Shown here one piece after another: positions 47,261 through 56,558 of a DNA stretch of 64,000 nt (positions are counted from its first letter, which is position 1; each line of letters opens with the position of its first letter). The DNA is taken from NCBI RefSeq assembly GCF_000306235.2, contig NZ_AKWZ02000010.1, positions 806,001 through 870,000 of the forward strand, read 5' to 3'. This DNA comes from Leptospira fainei serovar Hurstbridge str. BUT 6. Its GTDB lineage: Bacteria; Spirochaetota; Leptospiria; Leptospirales; Leptospiraceae. The notes below the pieces were generated by a model, which worked only from the letters and a program-made list of their open reading frames with translations, had not been told where the DNA came from and made no database searches. The position numbers were made by a program, and so were the translations under genes.

Positions 47261-48363
47261 AAGTCTATCAGCATGTCACCGAATTCCGTGATTATGATGG
47301 AATCGGAAACGATATGAAAGGAATATCTGCGACTTTAGACGCGATACAAATTCCGTCCGAAATCGTCTGTCTTTCCAATTTTAGCACCGAAGATTTTGTG
47401 ATCCGAAATTTTTGGGACGAAAATTGGCGGGAATACGAGAATAGAAATCAAACTCATATTCTTCAATACGGCGGACCGGGTTATCCGTTGGACGAATTTT
47501 TGGCTTTACCGGGAAAGAAATTCATTCGATTCCAAAACGTGACACCCCCCATTTTCTTTAAACCGTTTGTAGAGGAAGATTTATTTCATCTATTCTCTCT
47601 CGAGTTTAAACGTTCGATTTTGGAACTTCATAAACTCAGTCGCTCCGTTGAGGCCTTCATTTCGAGTTCCAAATATAGCGCTTCCAATCTGGAAGATTTG
47701 AACATAATGAATTCGAAGGTTTTACCAATCGTCCGCAAATACCAGTGGTCGGGACGAAACGATCGAAAAAAAAACGGTTATACCCTCGGATTCGTGGGAA
47801 GAATAGCGCCTAATAAAAAAATCGAAGATCTATTACTGTTAGTGTATTTTCTTAAGCGAATCAATAGTAAATACAGGATTCTAATTTGCGGATCCGTTCC
47901 GGTTATATTCGGTAAATATTTCTCTCATTTAAAACGAATGGCCTGGGATTTAGGCTTAGGGGAAAACATTCAATTTAGAATGAGTCCGACCGACCAGGAG
48001 ATGGGCAGATTTTGGGATGAAATGGACGCTTACATAAGCATGAGCGAGCATGAAGGCTTCGGCATTCCCCTCGTGGAAGCATTAAGCAAAGATCTTCCCG
48101 TATTCGCTTATTCCTGCACGTCCGTTTCGGAAACTCTGCGGGGAGCGGGATTTCTTTTTAGGAATAAAGACTTAAACAGTCTTCGAAAACTGGCTGAATG
48201 GATTCATCTGGTTTTACAAACGGAAGGCTCAGGAAGACCTTTACCCGGAGAAGAAGCTTCCGTCAAACGTAGGGAAGTCGTGGAGGAGTATAACTCGATT
48301 CCTTTTGACCGCTTTTTTAAACAACTGCTGACCGTTAGAGAAACGAGCTCGTCCGTGCACTGA
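47257..48363 (+). CDS. GT4-family glycosyltransferase (first of three)
   Basis: A 368-residue GT-B enzyme. The acceptor half begins MKVYQHVTEFRDYDGIGNDM; the donor half carries GFVGRIAPNKKIEDLL and the nucleotide-sugar motif SMSEHEGFGIPLVEAL. It transfers a sugar to a surface glycan; donor and acceptor cannot be told. Coupled to the methyltransferase-like gene and 1 base from the next. Confidence 0.9.
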   Translation: MKVYQHVTEFRDYDGIGNDMKGISATLDAIQIPSEIVCLSNFSTEDFVIRNFWDENWREYENRNQTHILQYGGPGYPLDEFLALPGKKFIRFQNVTPPIFFKPFVEEDLFHLFSLEFKRSILELHKLSRSVEAFISSSKYSASNLEDLNIMNSKVLPIVRKYQWSGRNDRKKNGYTLGFVGRIAPNKKIEDLLLLVYFLKRINSKYRILICGSVPVIFGKYFSHLKRMAWDLGLGENIQFRMSPTDQEMGRFWDEMDAYISMSEHEGFGIPLVEALSKDLPVFAYSCTSVSETLRGAGFLFRNKDLNSLRKLAEWIHLVLQTEGSGRPLPGEEASVKRREVVEEYNSIPFDRFFKQLLTVRETSSSVH

Positions 48364-48364
48364 A

Positions 48365-49432
48365 ATGGGAAAGCAGGGAATTCATCAGTTTGCAGCCGGT
48401 TTTAATTTAGGCGACGCCATTTCCAACGAAATGTCCTCCCTTAGATCGGTATTTCGAAAGCTAGGGTATTCTTCCGAAATATTTGCCGAGAACATGGGTC
48501 CGGGAACGGCCACTTACGTTAGAAAATATAAATATTTTAGACCGAAAGGAAGAGATATTTTATTTTATCACCACTCGATACATTCGAATGTCTTGGACTT
48601 TATTCAAAAAACAAAGCAGCCCAAGATTCTCGTTTATCATAATGTGACGCCTCCGTCCTATTTTGAAAAATATGATTTAAAATTAACCTATCTTCTGCGC
48701 AAAGGTAGAGAGGAACTAACGCAAATCAAAGACGAATTTTCATCATCGTTTGCCGTCTCGGAATTTAATAAGAAGGAATTAGAGGAACTCGGTTACGAAA
48801 ACGTTAGACTTTTACCGATCACTTATCAAATTCCCGCAAAGCCTATCTTCTTCGGGCCAAGAATAGCCGAATTGCAAGCAAGAGGACCTCGATTTCTTTT
48901 TGTAGGCAGGATTTCTCCGAATAAAAGACAGGACGACTTAATCCGTTTCGCATACTATTATTTAAATACTTTCGGCGATGATTTTCAACTCTTCTTGGTC
49001 GGTTTCAGCTCGAAAGAGCTTTATCTATACAGGGAAGAATTGGAGAGAATGTTAGATTTTTATAAATTACGCAGGAACGTCATTATCACCGATTTTTTAA
49101 CGGACGAAGGCTTGCAGAAGATGTATCGCGAATGTGATTTGTTCATTTCGATGAGCGAGCATGAGGGATTTTGCGTCCCTTTACTGGAAGCCATGGTTCA
49201 CGGAATTCCGGTAATGGCTTTCGATGCCGGTGCAGTCAGCGAAACTTTATCCGGCGCCGGAGTCTTATTTAAAGAAAAGAAAATGGATTTTCTCGCCGAA
49301 TTAGCCAATAAGATAGTGACGGACCCGAAACTAAATAGAGCCGTCCTTGATACTCAAGAAAAAAGAATCCAAAACTTTTCCACAGTCCGTCCTGAATCCA
49401 TTTTGAGGCCGATCCTTGCAGAATTCTCGTAG
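48365..49432 (+). CDS. GT4-family glycosyltransferase (second of three)
   Basis: A 355-residue GT-B enzyme with FVGRISPNKRQDDLI and the donor motif SMSEHEGFCVPLLEAM. It is clearly related to the preceding enzyme, which suggests an old tandem duplication with different specificity. Overlaps the next gene by 17 bases. Confidence 0.9.
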   Translation: MGKQGIHQFAAGFNLGDAISNEMSSLRSVFRKLGYSSEIFAENMGPGTATYVRKYKYFRPKGRDILFYHHSIHSNVLDFIQKTKQPKILVYHNVTPPSYFEKYDLKLTYLLRKGREELTQIKDEFSSSFAVSEFNKKELEELGYENVRLLPITYQIPAKPIFFGPRIAELQARGPRFLFVGRISPNKRQDDLIRFAYYYLNTFGDDFQLFLVGFSSKELYLYREELERMLDFYKLRRNVIITDFLTDEGLQKMYRECDLFISMSEHEGFCVPLLEAMVHGIPVMAFDAGAVSETLSGAGVLFKEKKMDFLAELANKIVTDPKLNRAVLDTQEKRIQNFSTVRPESILRPILAEFS

Positions 49433-50723
49433 ACGCTTAGCTATTGTAACTCCGATTTTTTCAGGGAGAGTTTCCGGTGGCTCGGAAAGATTAATTTATC
49501 TTTATACTTTGATGCTTTCCAAGTTCTACGAGGTAACGGTTTTATCCACACGGTCGTTGGATTATATAAGCTGGAAAAATCAGATTCCTGTCAAAGAAAT
49601 TACCCCCGTTCAATTGGGACCGGATATAGAAAAAAGGATTTCCTCCGAATGGTTGGAAACAAATAGCGAAGATCGAATCCGAATACTTCGCTTTTCAGTC
49701 GAGAAAGAGCGACAAATTCAAAAATTCAATAAATATTCCGATCGGATTTTAAACGATCGCTCATACGGTCCCTTTTCTAAGAACGCTTTCAAATCAGAGG
49801 AAGATCGAGAACGAATTTGGGTGGAAATGCAAGGGCCTTACTGCCCCGACCTTATACAATATATCGAAACAAATGAAAGAGACTACGATGTTTTCGTTTT
49901 CGTTTCTTATTTGTATTATCCGATGGTTTATGGACTTCCATTGGTCGCCAAAAAATCTTTGGTAATTCCCACTCTGCACGACGAACCTCCTGCAAGACTT
50001 TCCATCTATCGAAATCTTTTCAAAGACGATTCCGCGTATAGCTTCAATACTCCCGAGGAAAGAACTCTATTTCAGAATATTTACGGTTTTTCTCCGTCTT
50101 TAGAAAACGTAATCGGTATGCACCTTGAGACGCCGGAACCGGAAATGCTCGAACGCAAACCTTTAAAGAAAGAAACGGATTTCTTCGATTTTCTTTACGT
50201 CGGTAGAATCGACGAAGGCAAAGGAGTTTCAGAGCTTGTGGATTTTTTCGCGGACTGGCAACGAAGAACCGGAAGGCAGGATAAACTTTTATTAGCCGGT
50301 AAGGGCGACCTTAAATTGCTCCACAAGCTTACGAAGCATCCGTTCCTTCAAGTCCTAGGATTCGTGGAAGAATCCGAGAAGGCTCGCCGCATTTTAGAAG
50401 CGGACGTACTCATCAATCCTTCTCCGATGGAAAGTTTTTCTATAATTTTAATGGAAGCATGGATACGGGGAACTGCGGTATTAGTGAACGGAAAGTCGGA
50501 AGTATTAAAGGGTCATTGTCTAAGAAGTAACGGCGGTCTGTATTACATTGATAAGCAGAGTTTTGCCGCAGTAGCGGATTATCTTGTTTCTCACCCGAAA
50601 GAAAGGGAGATTATGGGAATCAACGGAAAAAGATATGTTCAGTCGAATTTTAATCCGAACATTGTCGAAAAGAAATTGATTAATATAGTCGAGCGAACGA
50701 TCCGCCGAAGATATTCGGAATAA
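49416..50723 (+). CDS. GT4-family glycosyltransferase (third of three)
   Basis: A 435-residue GT-B enzyme starting at TTG 49416 inside the preceding gene. Near the start SGRVSGGSERLIYLYTLML (glycogen-synthase-like loop), later LYVGRIDEGKGVSELVDFF and NPSPMESFSIILMEAW. It is more diverged than the other two. An exact DnaA-box-like sequence in its DNA is chance. Confidence 0.9.
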   Translation: MQNSRRRLAIVTPIFSGRVSGGSERLIYLYTLMLSKFYEVTVLSTRSLDYISWKNQIPVKEITPVQLGPDIEKRISSEWLETNSEDRIRILRFSVEKERQIQKFNKYSDRILNDRSYGPFSKNAFKSEEDRERIWVEMQGPYCPDLIQYIETNERDYDVFVFVSYLYYPMVYGLPLVAKKSLVIPTLHDEPPARLSIYRNLFKDDSAYSFNTPEERTLFQNIYGFSPSLENVIGMHLETPEPEMLERKPLKKETDFFDFLYVGRIDEGKGVSELVDFFADWQRRTGRQDKLLLAGKGDLKLLHKLTKHPFLQVLGFVEESEKARRILEADVLINPSPMESFSIILMEAWIRGTAVLVNGKSEVLKGHCLRSNGGLYYIDKQSFAAVADYLVSHPKEREIMGINGKRYVQSNFNPNIVEKKLINIVERTIRRRYSE

Positions 50724-50732
50724 TTCGGCAAC

Positions 50733-51053
50733 CTACTCTATCGCCACGAATTTTAGTCCGACGACGGAAGCAATCAACGTCGATAAGAAGAATATTCGCC
50801 AAGCCCCGGCCGACTCCCCGAAAAAGAAAATTCCTATAAGTACGGTTCCTGCCGCACCGATTCCCGTCCAGACTGCATATGCGGTCCCTAACGAAATCGT
50901 CTGAGTGGATCGATTCAGAAAAAAGAAACTTAAACATGCGAAGAACAGAAACGCTACAGCGTATTTCCAATCTCTGAATCCGTTAGAAAGCTTCATGCAG
51001 GTAGTAAAACCTACTTCGAAAAGACCTGCAATAATTAACGATATCCAGTTCAT
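50733..51053 (-). CDS. sugE: SMR-family exporter, SugE/Gdx type
   Basis: A 106-residue protein of four membrane helices. The essential Glu13 is in AGLFEVGF, and GTAYAVWTGIGA is the signature of the SugE/Gdx subtype, which exports guanidinium rather than quaternary drugs. Dual-topology dimer expected. It is 208 bases downstream of the MarR gene; I looked for a guanidine riboswitch there and found none. Confidence 0.9.
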   Translation of the reverse strand: MNWISLIIAGLFEVGFTTCMKLSNGFRDWKYAVAFLFFACLSFFFLNRSTQTISLGTAYAVWTGIGAAGTVLIGIFFFGESAGAWRIFFLSTLIASVVGLKFVAIE

Positions 51054-51261
51054 AAGAAGTCCAGGTTCCGTTAGTCGCTTTTATCTGGAAGAACTATTTT
51101 CGCGTCTTACCCGGCAAGAAAACCGATGGGGAAACCGTTAGAAGTATATGTGCAAGAACTGCAATTAGAATTCCCGGAGCAACAACGCGAATAAAACGTT
51201 TCTTACATACTTTATGTCGACCGGCCGAAAGTCTCAGCGGACGTAGCGACTACAAATATCA

Positions 51262-51693
51262 TCAATCCTTTCTTTCCGACAAACGAATCATCATCTTGTT
51301 TAAGGATTCGATTTCTGCCGCGTCCAACATTTGAAAGCGCTCACTCACGCAATCCGTGATTTTCGAATCCAATTTCTGAAAGATTTTCTTCCCGGTTGAA
51401 GTTAGTTCCAAATCCCAGGCCCTTCGATCACCTTCGTTTCGAATTGCATCTAAAAGTCCTTTTGCCCTTAATTTCTCGATCAAAACGGTTATATAAGCGG
51501 GACTAACATCCAATTCACGCGCAAGGTCCGCTGACCGAAGTCGATTCAGAAAAAGGTTTCGAAGCACGATAAATTCGTTCATCGTATAGCCTTCTTGCGA
51601 AATTACCTGGCCGAATTCTTTCTTCAAGTCTCTGGAAAAGGTTCTAAACCTTTCCGATAATTCCTGGAGTTTGTCTGTTTTGGCGCGAGCCAT
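51262..51693 (-). CDS. MarR-family transcriptional regulator
   Basis: A 143-residue winged-helix regulator: LRSADLARELDVSPAYITVL as recognition region, then EKLRAKGLLDA and the wing NEGDRRAWDLELTSTGKKIF. A strong inverted repeat sits 11-33 bases upstream of its ATG and is probably its own operator. The SugE-type exporter downstream may be a target, but no copy of the operator precedes it. Confidence 0.92.
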   Translation of the reverse strand: MARAKTDKLQELSERFRTFSRDLKKEFGQVISQEGYTMNEFIVLRNLFLNRLRSADLARELDVSPAYITVLIEKLRAKGLLDAIRNEGDRRAWDLELTSTGKKIFQKLDSKITDCVSERFQMLDAAEIESLNKMMIRLSERKD

Positions 51694-51703
51694 TTAATTC
51701 ACC

Positions 51704-51726
51704 TACTTAATAATTAAGTAACTTAA
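51704..51726 (-). promoter_or_regulatory. MarR-type operator: TACTTAA-TAA-TTAAGTA plus a third half site
   Basis: A perfect 7-base inverted repeat (51704-51710 and 51714-51720) overlaps a second repeat TTAAG-TAA-CTTAA (51714-51726). MarR proteins bind such AT-rich palindromes. It lies just before the MarR start codon, so autorepression is likely. Confidence 0.65.
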
Positions 51727-51812
51727 CCATTAGACTCAACAAAAATAACGAACGATTCGCTTTCTAAGAAAAAAATCGAGAATTCCGCAGTTTTATTACG
51801 AAACGAGAAACC

Positions 51813-52631
51813 TTACGGTTTATTCAGAAATTCTTCCAAAATCTCAATCATTCTATCGTGAAGTTTTCCGTTTGAAGCCACTAGGTTTGAGACGTAAGGA
51901 TGAAAGTCGTTATTATCATACGTGCTGAGCTTTCCTCCGGCTTCAAGTAGAATAGCCGCAGCGGCAGTCATATCCCAAGGTTTTAAATCTTCTTCCCAAA
52001 ACGCGTCAAATTTTCCATCGGCAACCCAACATATATCCAAGCCTGCAGAGCCTGTGCGACGAACGCCTCTCGACTTTAGCAAGAAATTTCGAAGATTGAA
52101 AACGAGTCGATCAATTCGATCTTCGCGATCATACGGAAAACCTGTACATAAAAGAGCGTGTTTTATTTCCTTCGTTTTAGACACCGAAATTCTCGACTTA
52201 TCCCTGAAGGCACCTCCGCCTTCCATCGCATGATAAATCTGTCCCATTGCAGGTAGCGGCACGATTCCCATGACGGGCGTTCTTCTCTCGATATCCTCTA
52301 AGCCAATGCAGCTACAGTAGAGTGGAACTCTATGCGAGTAGTTCACCGTTCCGTCCAACGGATCTATAATCCATTTAAATGATGTGGTTCCTTCATACGA
52401 GGAACCTTCTTCACCCAAAATATGATCTTGAGGAAATACATTTCGAATCTCGTCTACAATCAGATTTTCCGAACCTTTATCGGCTTTGGTAACCAGATCC
52501 GATTCTATATTTCCTTTGTAAGAAATCGAAAGGTCCTCGTCTCGATGAGTATGAATTAGAAAATCCATAACCTTCGGCGCAAAGTTTAAGAAATGCTGGT
52601 ATCGAATTTTTATTTCGTTTTCGTAGCTCAT
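51813..52631 (-). CDS. Inositol-monophosphatase-family phosphatase
   Basis: A 272-residue enzyme with the Li-sensitive phosphatase motifs: ILGEEGSSY (metal Glu), WIIDPLDGTVNYSH and the C-terminal LKPWDMTAAAAILLEAGG. Substrate may be inositol phosphate, another sugar phosphate or 3'-phosphoadenosine phosphate; SuhB-like size. Lone gene, 119 bases upstream of the MarR operator region. Confidence 0.9.
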   Translation of the reverse strand: MSYENEIKIRYQHFLNFAPKVMDFLIHTHRDEDLSISYKGNIESDLVTKADKGSENLIVDEIRNVFPQDHILGEEGSSYEGTTSFKWIIDPLDGTVNYSHRVPLYCSCIGLEDIERRTPVMGIVPLPAMGQIYHAMEGGGAFRDKSRISVSKTKEIKHALLCTGFPYDREDRIDRLVFNLRNFLLKSRGVRRTGSAGLDICWVADGKFDAFWEEDLKPWDMTAAAAILLEAGGKLSTYDNNDFHPYVSNLVASNGKLHDRMIEILEEFLNKP

Positions 52632-52712
52632 TGAAAAAGGACTTTCACGTTTTCGTTCAAGCTGACCGAAGGCTGTATTTAGTAAAGGAAGTTACAAGAG
52701 ACGAACATTGAC

Positions 52713-53045
52713 TTAATTCCGTTTCGATTCCGAATCTAGAAAATCATCCGCTTTTTTTCTATGTCCTTCCTTTACATAGATCGTCGCCGCACTTATAACC
52801 GCCGCAATGACGGCCGCATCATCTAGATAACCGGCCCCGATAAGGATATCCGGAATGGCATCAAAAGGCGTCAGAAAGTAGGCTAAGGCGCCGGCGATGG
52901 TTAATTTCGCTTTTAGAGGTGTTTCCGGATCCAACATAGCAAAATATAACGAGATCGCATCCGGTAAAAAGGGAACTTTACCGGCAACTTTCTTAACCTT
53001 CGGCCAAAATCCCCGCTTAACTTTTTCAATCCTATTTTCATCCAT
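52713..53045 (-). CDS. YkvA-family (DUF1232) membrane protein
   Basis: A 110-residue protein with the DUF1232 core AGALAYFLTPFDAIPDILIG then AGYLDDAAVIAAVI, preceded by a charged N-terminus. Two short membrane helices. Function of the family is unknown. The next 257 bases (53046-53302) are AT-rich with one weak hairpin near 53272-53292 and no gene I can support. Confidence 0.85.
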   Translation of the reverse strand: MDENRIEKVKRGFWPKVKKVAGKVPFLPDAISLYFAMLDPETPLKAKLTIAGALAYFLTPFDAIPDILIGAGYLDDAAVIAAVISAATIYVKEGHRKKADDFLDSESKRN

Positions 53046-53302
53046 TCATCTCTAAGATTACGATCGATTTCCGGAAGAGCCAATCAAAAAACGGAATTAA
53101 TCTTAACTCTTTAACGAGGTCGAATTCGTAAATTAATGAGTAAATTTTTTCGATTCAATTTGTGTTTCGAAAGCCGCCACTTTGATCGTGAGGATTGCGA
53201 TAAAAAATTCGTTACGAGACCGATGAAATCGATCCCGATCTTTAAAATAACTTTATTTAGAGACAGGCGAGCGACTCGTTTTGAATGAGTCGATCGTAAA
53301 TA

Positions 53303-54244
53303 TTAAAAACGATCCGTGCTCGTCTCAAATCGAATGAAACGCTCAGGAACAGGAAGTATAATTTTCACCTCTTCACCGGAAAAGGGGTCCATGAATTCCA
53401 AATGATAAGAAACTAATAATAGTCCAAAAGATTCGAAAATAGGGGCATTTCTGGAATAAAGCAAATCTCCGATTACGGGAGATCTTTGACTTTGCATATG
53501 AACCCTAATTTGATGGGTCCTTCCGGTTTCCAAAAGTGCCTCTACAAGTGAGAATTTTCGGCCGCTTTTGGATACTAGCGTTTTTAGAACTTTATAATGC
53601 GTCACGGATGGGCGACCTTTGGGAGTAACCGTCATCTTAAGTCTCTCGGTCGGATGTCGGCCTATCGGTAGATCGATCGTTCCCTCTCCTTCCGGAAGAG
53701 ATCCTTGGGTCCAAGCTAAGTATTTCTTGGTAATTTCCCTTTTTCTAAAAAGCTCGGACAATTTTGCGTGTGCAAAATCATTCTTAGCAATAAGCATTAA
53801 CCCTTCCGTCGGTTTATCCAAACGGTGAACAATTCCCGGTCTTGCTTCCCCGCCTAGCTGAGATAATTCCTTAAATTTATATAAAAGTCCGTTAACTAGG
53901 GTCGCGGAACGATCACCGGGTCCACTATGAGAAGCAATTCCAGCCGGTTTTCGAATAATCATATAGTTGGTCGTTTCTTTCAACACCTCCAAATCCATTT
54001 GAATCGGTTCCAGATTTAATGGAGGTTTGGGTGGAACCGAAATTTCGAAAATTTCTCCCGAAGTTACTTTATAGGAAGATTTATCGATAATTCTTCCCGA
54101 ATTCTCCTTTACCCATCCGGAGTCGATCCAATGCTGCACAGAGGCACGAGATATCTCATCTCCGAGAGTCGCTTTCAAGAATTTATCGATTCTCGACCCT
54201 TCCCACTCCGGATCCGCTTGAGCACGTAGCTCTAGATTCATCAA
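53303..54244 (-). CDS. RluA-family pseudouridine synthase
   Basis: A 313-residue protein with an N-terminal S4-like RNA-binding part ([20 protein letters not shown]) and the catalytic domain with Asp143 in [12 protein letters not shown]; the usual Ser after the Thr is Glu here. Later [13 protein letters not shown]. It isomerises uridine in 23S rRNA or tRNA (RluD/RluC-type). Target not predictable. ATG 54241 is an equally good start. Confidence 0.92.
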   Translation of the reverse strand: MMNLELRAQADPEWEGSRIDKFLKATLGDEISRASVQHWIDSGWVKENSGRIIDKSSYKVTSGEIFEISVPPKPPLNLEPIQMDLEVLKETTNYMIIRKPAGIASHSGPGDRSATLVNGLLYKFKELSQLGGEARPGIVHRLDKPTEGLMLIAKNDFAHAKLSELFRKREITKKYLAWTQGSLPEGEGTIDLPIGRHPTERLKMTVTPKGRPSVTHYKVLKTLVSKSGRKFSLVEALLETGRTHQIRVHMQSQRSPVIGDLLYSRNAPIFESFGLLLVSYHLEFMDPFSGEEVKIILPVPERFIRFETSTDRF

Positions 54245-54388
54245 TGTCTCTCCTTAAATTGAACGACCATTATCAAGAATTTCATTCTTACGTAATCGGT
54301 AAAAAAGATTTCCCATTTTCTCAGAATTCATATATTTTGGATAAATTCATCGTAAACTTACCCTCACCCATCAAAGGACGGATACAAT

Positions 54389-55024
54389 ATGGCTAAAAAA
54401 ATTCTCAACCTCCTGTTAGTCGGTGCAACGGCTTTTTCAATTTCGTTTTGTGCTTCTTCAGAAACGAAAGAACAGCCCGCACCAGAACCACAGGCGCAAA
54501 CGCAGTCGCAAGAAAACGCTGCTGCATCTCGCAGCGTTGATATGAATTCTCCAGCAGGGATCGCAAGTACCTTTAACGAGAAACTTAAAGATTTCCGCTA
54601 TCCCGATGGAATTACACGCCCCGGTTTTAGCTACAAAAAAGCCGACGTAAGCGCTGGAGACTTTAGCGAATGGGCCAAAGTTAATATTGCCGTTTTGAAA
54701 GACGCTATTAGCAAACTCCCCGATTCTTGGGCTTTAGAAATCACCGGACATACTGATCAAGTAGGTCCAGAAGAAGCGGAAGGTGATAAAAAAGGAAACG
54801 TTTTCTACGGGGATATCCGTGCCAAAGCAGTTAAGCAAGCGCTGGTCAAACAAGGTCTGCCTGCAAATCGAATCGTAACAAAAAGCGCAGGTTCCTCTTC
54901 TCCGGTTTCCGGCTTAGATGCGAAAGATCCTAAAAATCGCCGAGTTACTTTTAGTTTCGTAGAAAGCAGCGCCCCTGCTGAACCCGCTCCGGCTCCGAGT
55001 AACCCTCCTGCTCCGCAACAATAA
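54389..55024 (+). CDS. loa22: Loa22, OmpA-type surface lipoprotein
   Basis: A 211-residue lipoprotein with signal ending FSISFC (Cys21; a Phe before the Cys is unusual). The OmpA domain from about 60 to 192 includes [11 protein letters not shown] and [20 protein letters not shown]. Asp123 and Arg144 match the peptidoglycan-binding pair described for Loa22. The order [20 protein letters not shown] is what I remember of L. interrogans Loa22, a virulence factor. An extra Ala/Pro-rich tail ends the protein. AAGGA precedes the ATG. A strong terminator follows. Confidence 0.93.
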   Translation: MAKKILNLLLVGATAFSISFCASSETKEQPAPEPQAQTQSQENAAASRSVDMNSPAGIASTFNEKLKDFRYPDGITRPGFSYKKADVSAGDFSEWAKVNIAVLKDAISKLPDSWALEITGHTDQVGPEEAEGDKKGNVFYGDIRAKAVKQALVKQGLPANRIVTKSAGSSSPVSGLDAKDPKNRRVTFSFVESSAPAEPAPAPSNPPAPQQ

Positions 55025-55050
55025 ATAGAACATAGGGATTCCCTATAATA

Positions 55051-55083
55051 AAAAAGGACGATCATTATGATCGTCCTTTTTTT
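55051..55083. terminator. Bidirectional terminator between loa22 and fumC
   Basis: A perfect stem GGACGATCAT / ATGATCGTCC with an A run on the left and a T run on the right, so it can stop transcription from both converging genes. Confidence 0.9.
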
Positions 55084-55111
55084 ATCCATAGCTGAAATCG
55101 TATAAAGGAAT

Positions 55112-56506
55112 TCAGTCTACACCCGGGGAAATCATCTTCTCCGGAAGCACCCATTGGTCAAACTGATCGCTTGTCAAGAGCCCTAATTCAATTCCGGATT
55201 CCTTTAAACTAGTTCCTTTCTTGTGAGCATTCTTAGCAATTTTAGCGGCATTATCGTACCCTATATGCGGGTTCAATGCCGTTACAAGCATGAGGCTATT
55301 TCGTAAATGTTCCGATATTCTTTCTTTATTAGGTAAAATCCCGCGAGCACAGTGCTCTTCGAAGGAAATAGCCGAATCAGATAGTAATCGAATCGAATTT
55401 AGAACATTATGGATAATTAACGGTTTAAAAACGTTTAATTCGAAATTTCCCGAGGCGCCGCCGATATTTACCGCAACATCGTTTGCGATTACCTGCGCGG
55501 ATACCATCGTCATTTGTTCGGATTGAGTTGGGTTCACTTTACCAGGCATGATGGAAGAACCCGGTTCGTTTTCCGGAATCGAAATTTCACCGATTCCGCA
55601 GCGAGGCCCGGAAGAAAGCCATCGCACGTCGTTCGCGATCTTCATAAAGGAAGCGGCAATCGTCTTTAAAACGCCGTGTGTTTCAACAAGAGAATCGTGC
55701 GCCGCAAGCGCTTCGAATTTATTTTCGGCCGAGACAAATGGTAAACCAGTTTCCTTGGCAATTTGCGCCGCTGCTCGCAAAGCGAACTCAGGATGCGTAT
55801 TTAAGCCGGTACCGACCGCAGTTCCGCCCAAGGCTAATCGATAGACGGACGGAAGGACGGACTTTACTCTCTCTATATTATATTCGAGTTGTTTAACATA
55901 ACCGGAAAATTCCTGACCCAAGGTTAATGGTGTCGCGTCCTGCAAATGAGTTCTTCCAATTTTAATAATATCCTTAAACTCGATCGTTTTTTTTCGCAGA
56001 GTGTCTTTCAATTGTTCCAAAGCGGGAATAAGCCTACGTACGAGCTGTTCTGCGGCCGCAATATGCATCGCAGTCGGGAAAGTATCGTTCGATGACTGCG
56101 CTTTATTTACGTCGTCGTTCGGGTGGATCGGTTTTTTTGAACCTTTTACCCCTCCTGCAATTTCAATCGCACGATTGGATATTACTTCGTTCGCATTCAT
56201 ATTGGTCTGGGTACCCGAGCCTGTCTGCCAAACGCTTAATGGAAAATGTTCATCGAGTTTTCCCTCGATGACTTCGTCCGCCGCCTGAACGATCAGTTTC
56301 TTTTTATCTTCCGGAAGTAAACCGAGGCTCGCATTAACGATGGCCGCTGATTTCTTCAGGATGCCTAACGCGCGTATCATTTCCCTTGGAAATCGATCAT
56401 TGCCGATATGAAAATGATGCAATGATCTCTGGGTTTGCGCTCCCCAGTATTTCGAATCGTCTACTTCGATTTCTCCCATGGAGTCGGTTTCGATCCTAGT
56501 TTTCAT
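55112..56506 (-). CDS. fumC: Class II fumarate hydratase
   Basis: A 464-residue enzyme of the TCA cycle (fumarate to malate). Signature [13 protein letters not shown], and active-site stretches [13 protein letters not shown] and [17 protein letters not shown]. Oxygen-stable homotetramer, no iron-sulfur cluster. Single gene with its 3' end at the shared terminator. Confidence 0.97.
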   Translation of the reverse strand: MKTRIETDSMGEIEVDDSKYWGAQTQRSLHHFHIGNDRFPREMIRALGILKKSAAIVNASLGLLPEDKKKLIVQAADEVIEGKLDEHFPLSVWQTGSGTQTNMNANEVISNRAIEIAGGVKGSKKPIHPNDDVNKAQSSNDTFPTAMHIAAAEQLVRRLIPALEQLKDTLRKKTIEFKDIIKIGRTHLQDATPLTLGQEFSGYVKQLEYNIERVKSVLPSVYRLALGGTAVGTGLNTHPEFALRAAAQIAKETGLPFVSAENKFEALAAHDSLVETHGVLKTIAASFMKIANDVRWLSSGPRCGIGEISIPENEPGSSIMPGKVNPTQSEQMTMVSAQVIANDVAVNIGGASGNFELNVFKPLIIHNVLNSIRLLSDSAISFEEHCARGILPNKERISEHLRNSLMLVTALNPHIGYDNAAKIAKNAHKKGTSLKESGIELGLLTSDQFDQWVLPEKMISPGVD

Positions 56507-56558
56507 GAACCCTCCGTTGCTTGGTAAATTATGATTTTTGTCGAACGTGAACAGTCAG

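Noticed and set aside
49530..49545. Exact DnaA-box-like TTATCCACA
   Set aside because: Single copy inside a glycosyltransferase gene; similar partial copies at 11113 and 19953 are also isolated and coding. No cluster that would mark an origin.
51054..51261. Guanidine riboswitch before the SugE gene
   Set aside because: Two CTAACGG copies are present on the minus strand, but they are not in hairpin loops with ACGR as needed for the guanidine-II motif.
53136..53288. 50-residue plus-strand frame in the gap between the YkvA-like and RluA genes
   Set aside because: No close ribosome site (GAGG is 17 bases away), no coding bias by eye and no motif; likely chance.
53272..53292. CGACTC-N9-GAGTCG hairpin after the RluA gene
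   Set aside because: Six-base stem without a T run on the needed strand; not enough to call a terminator.
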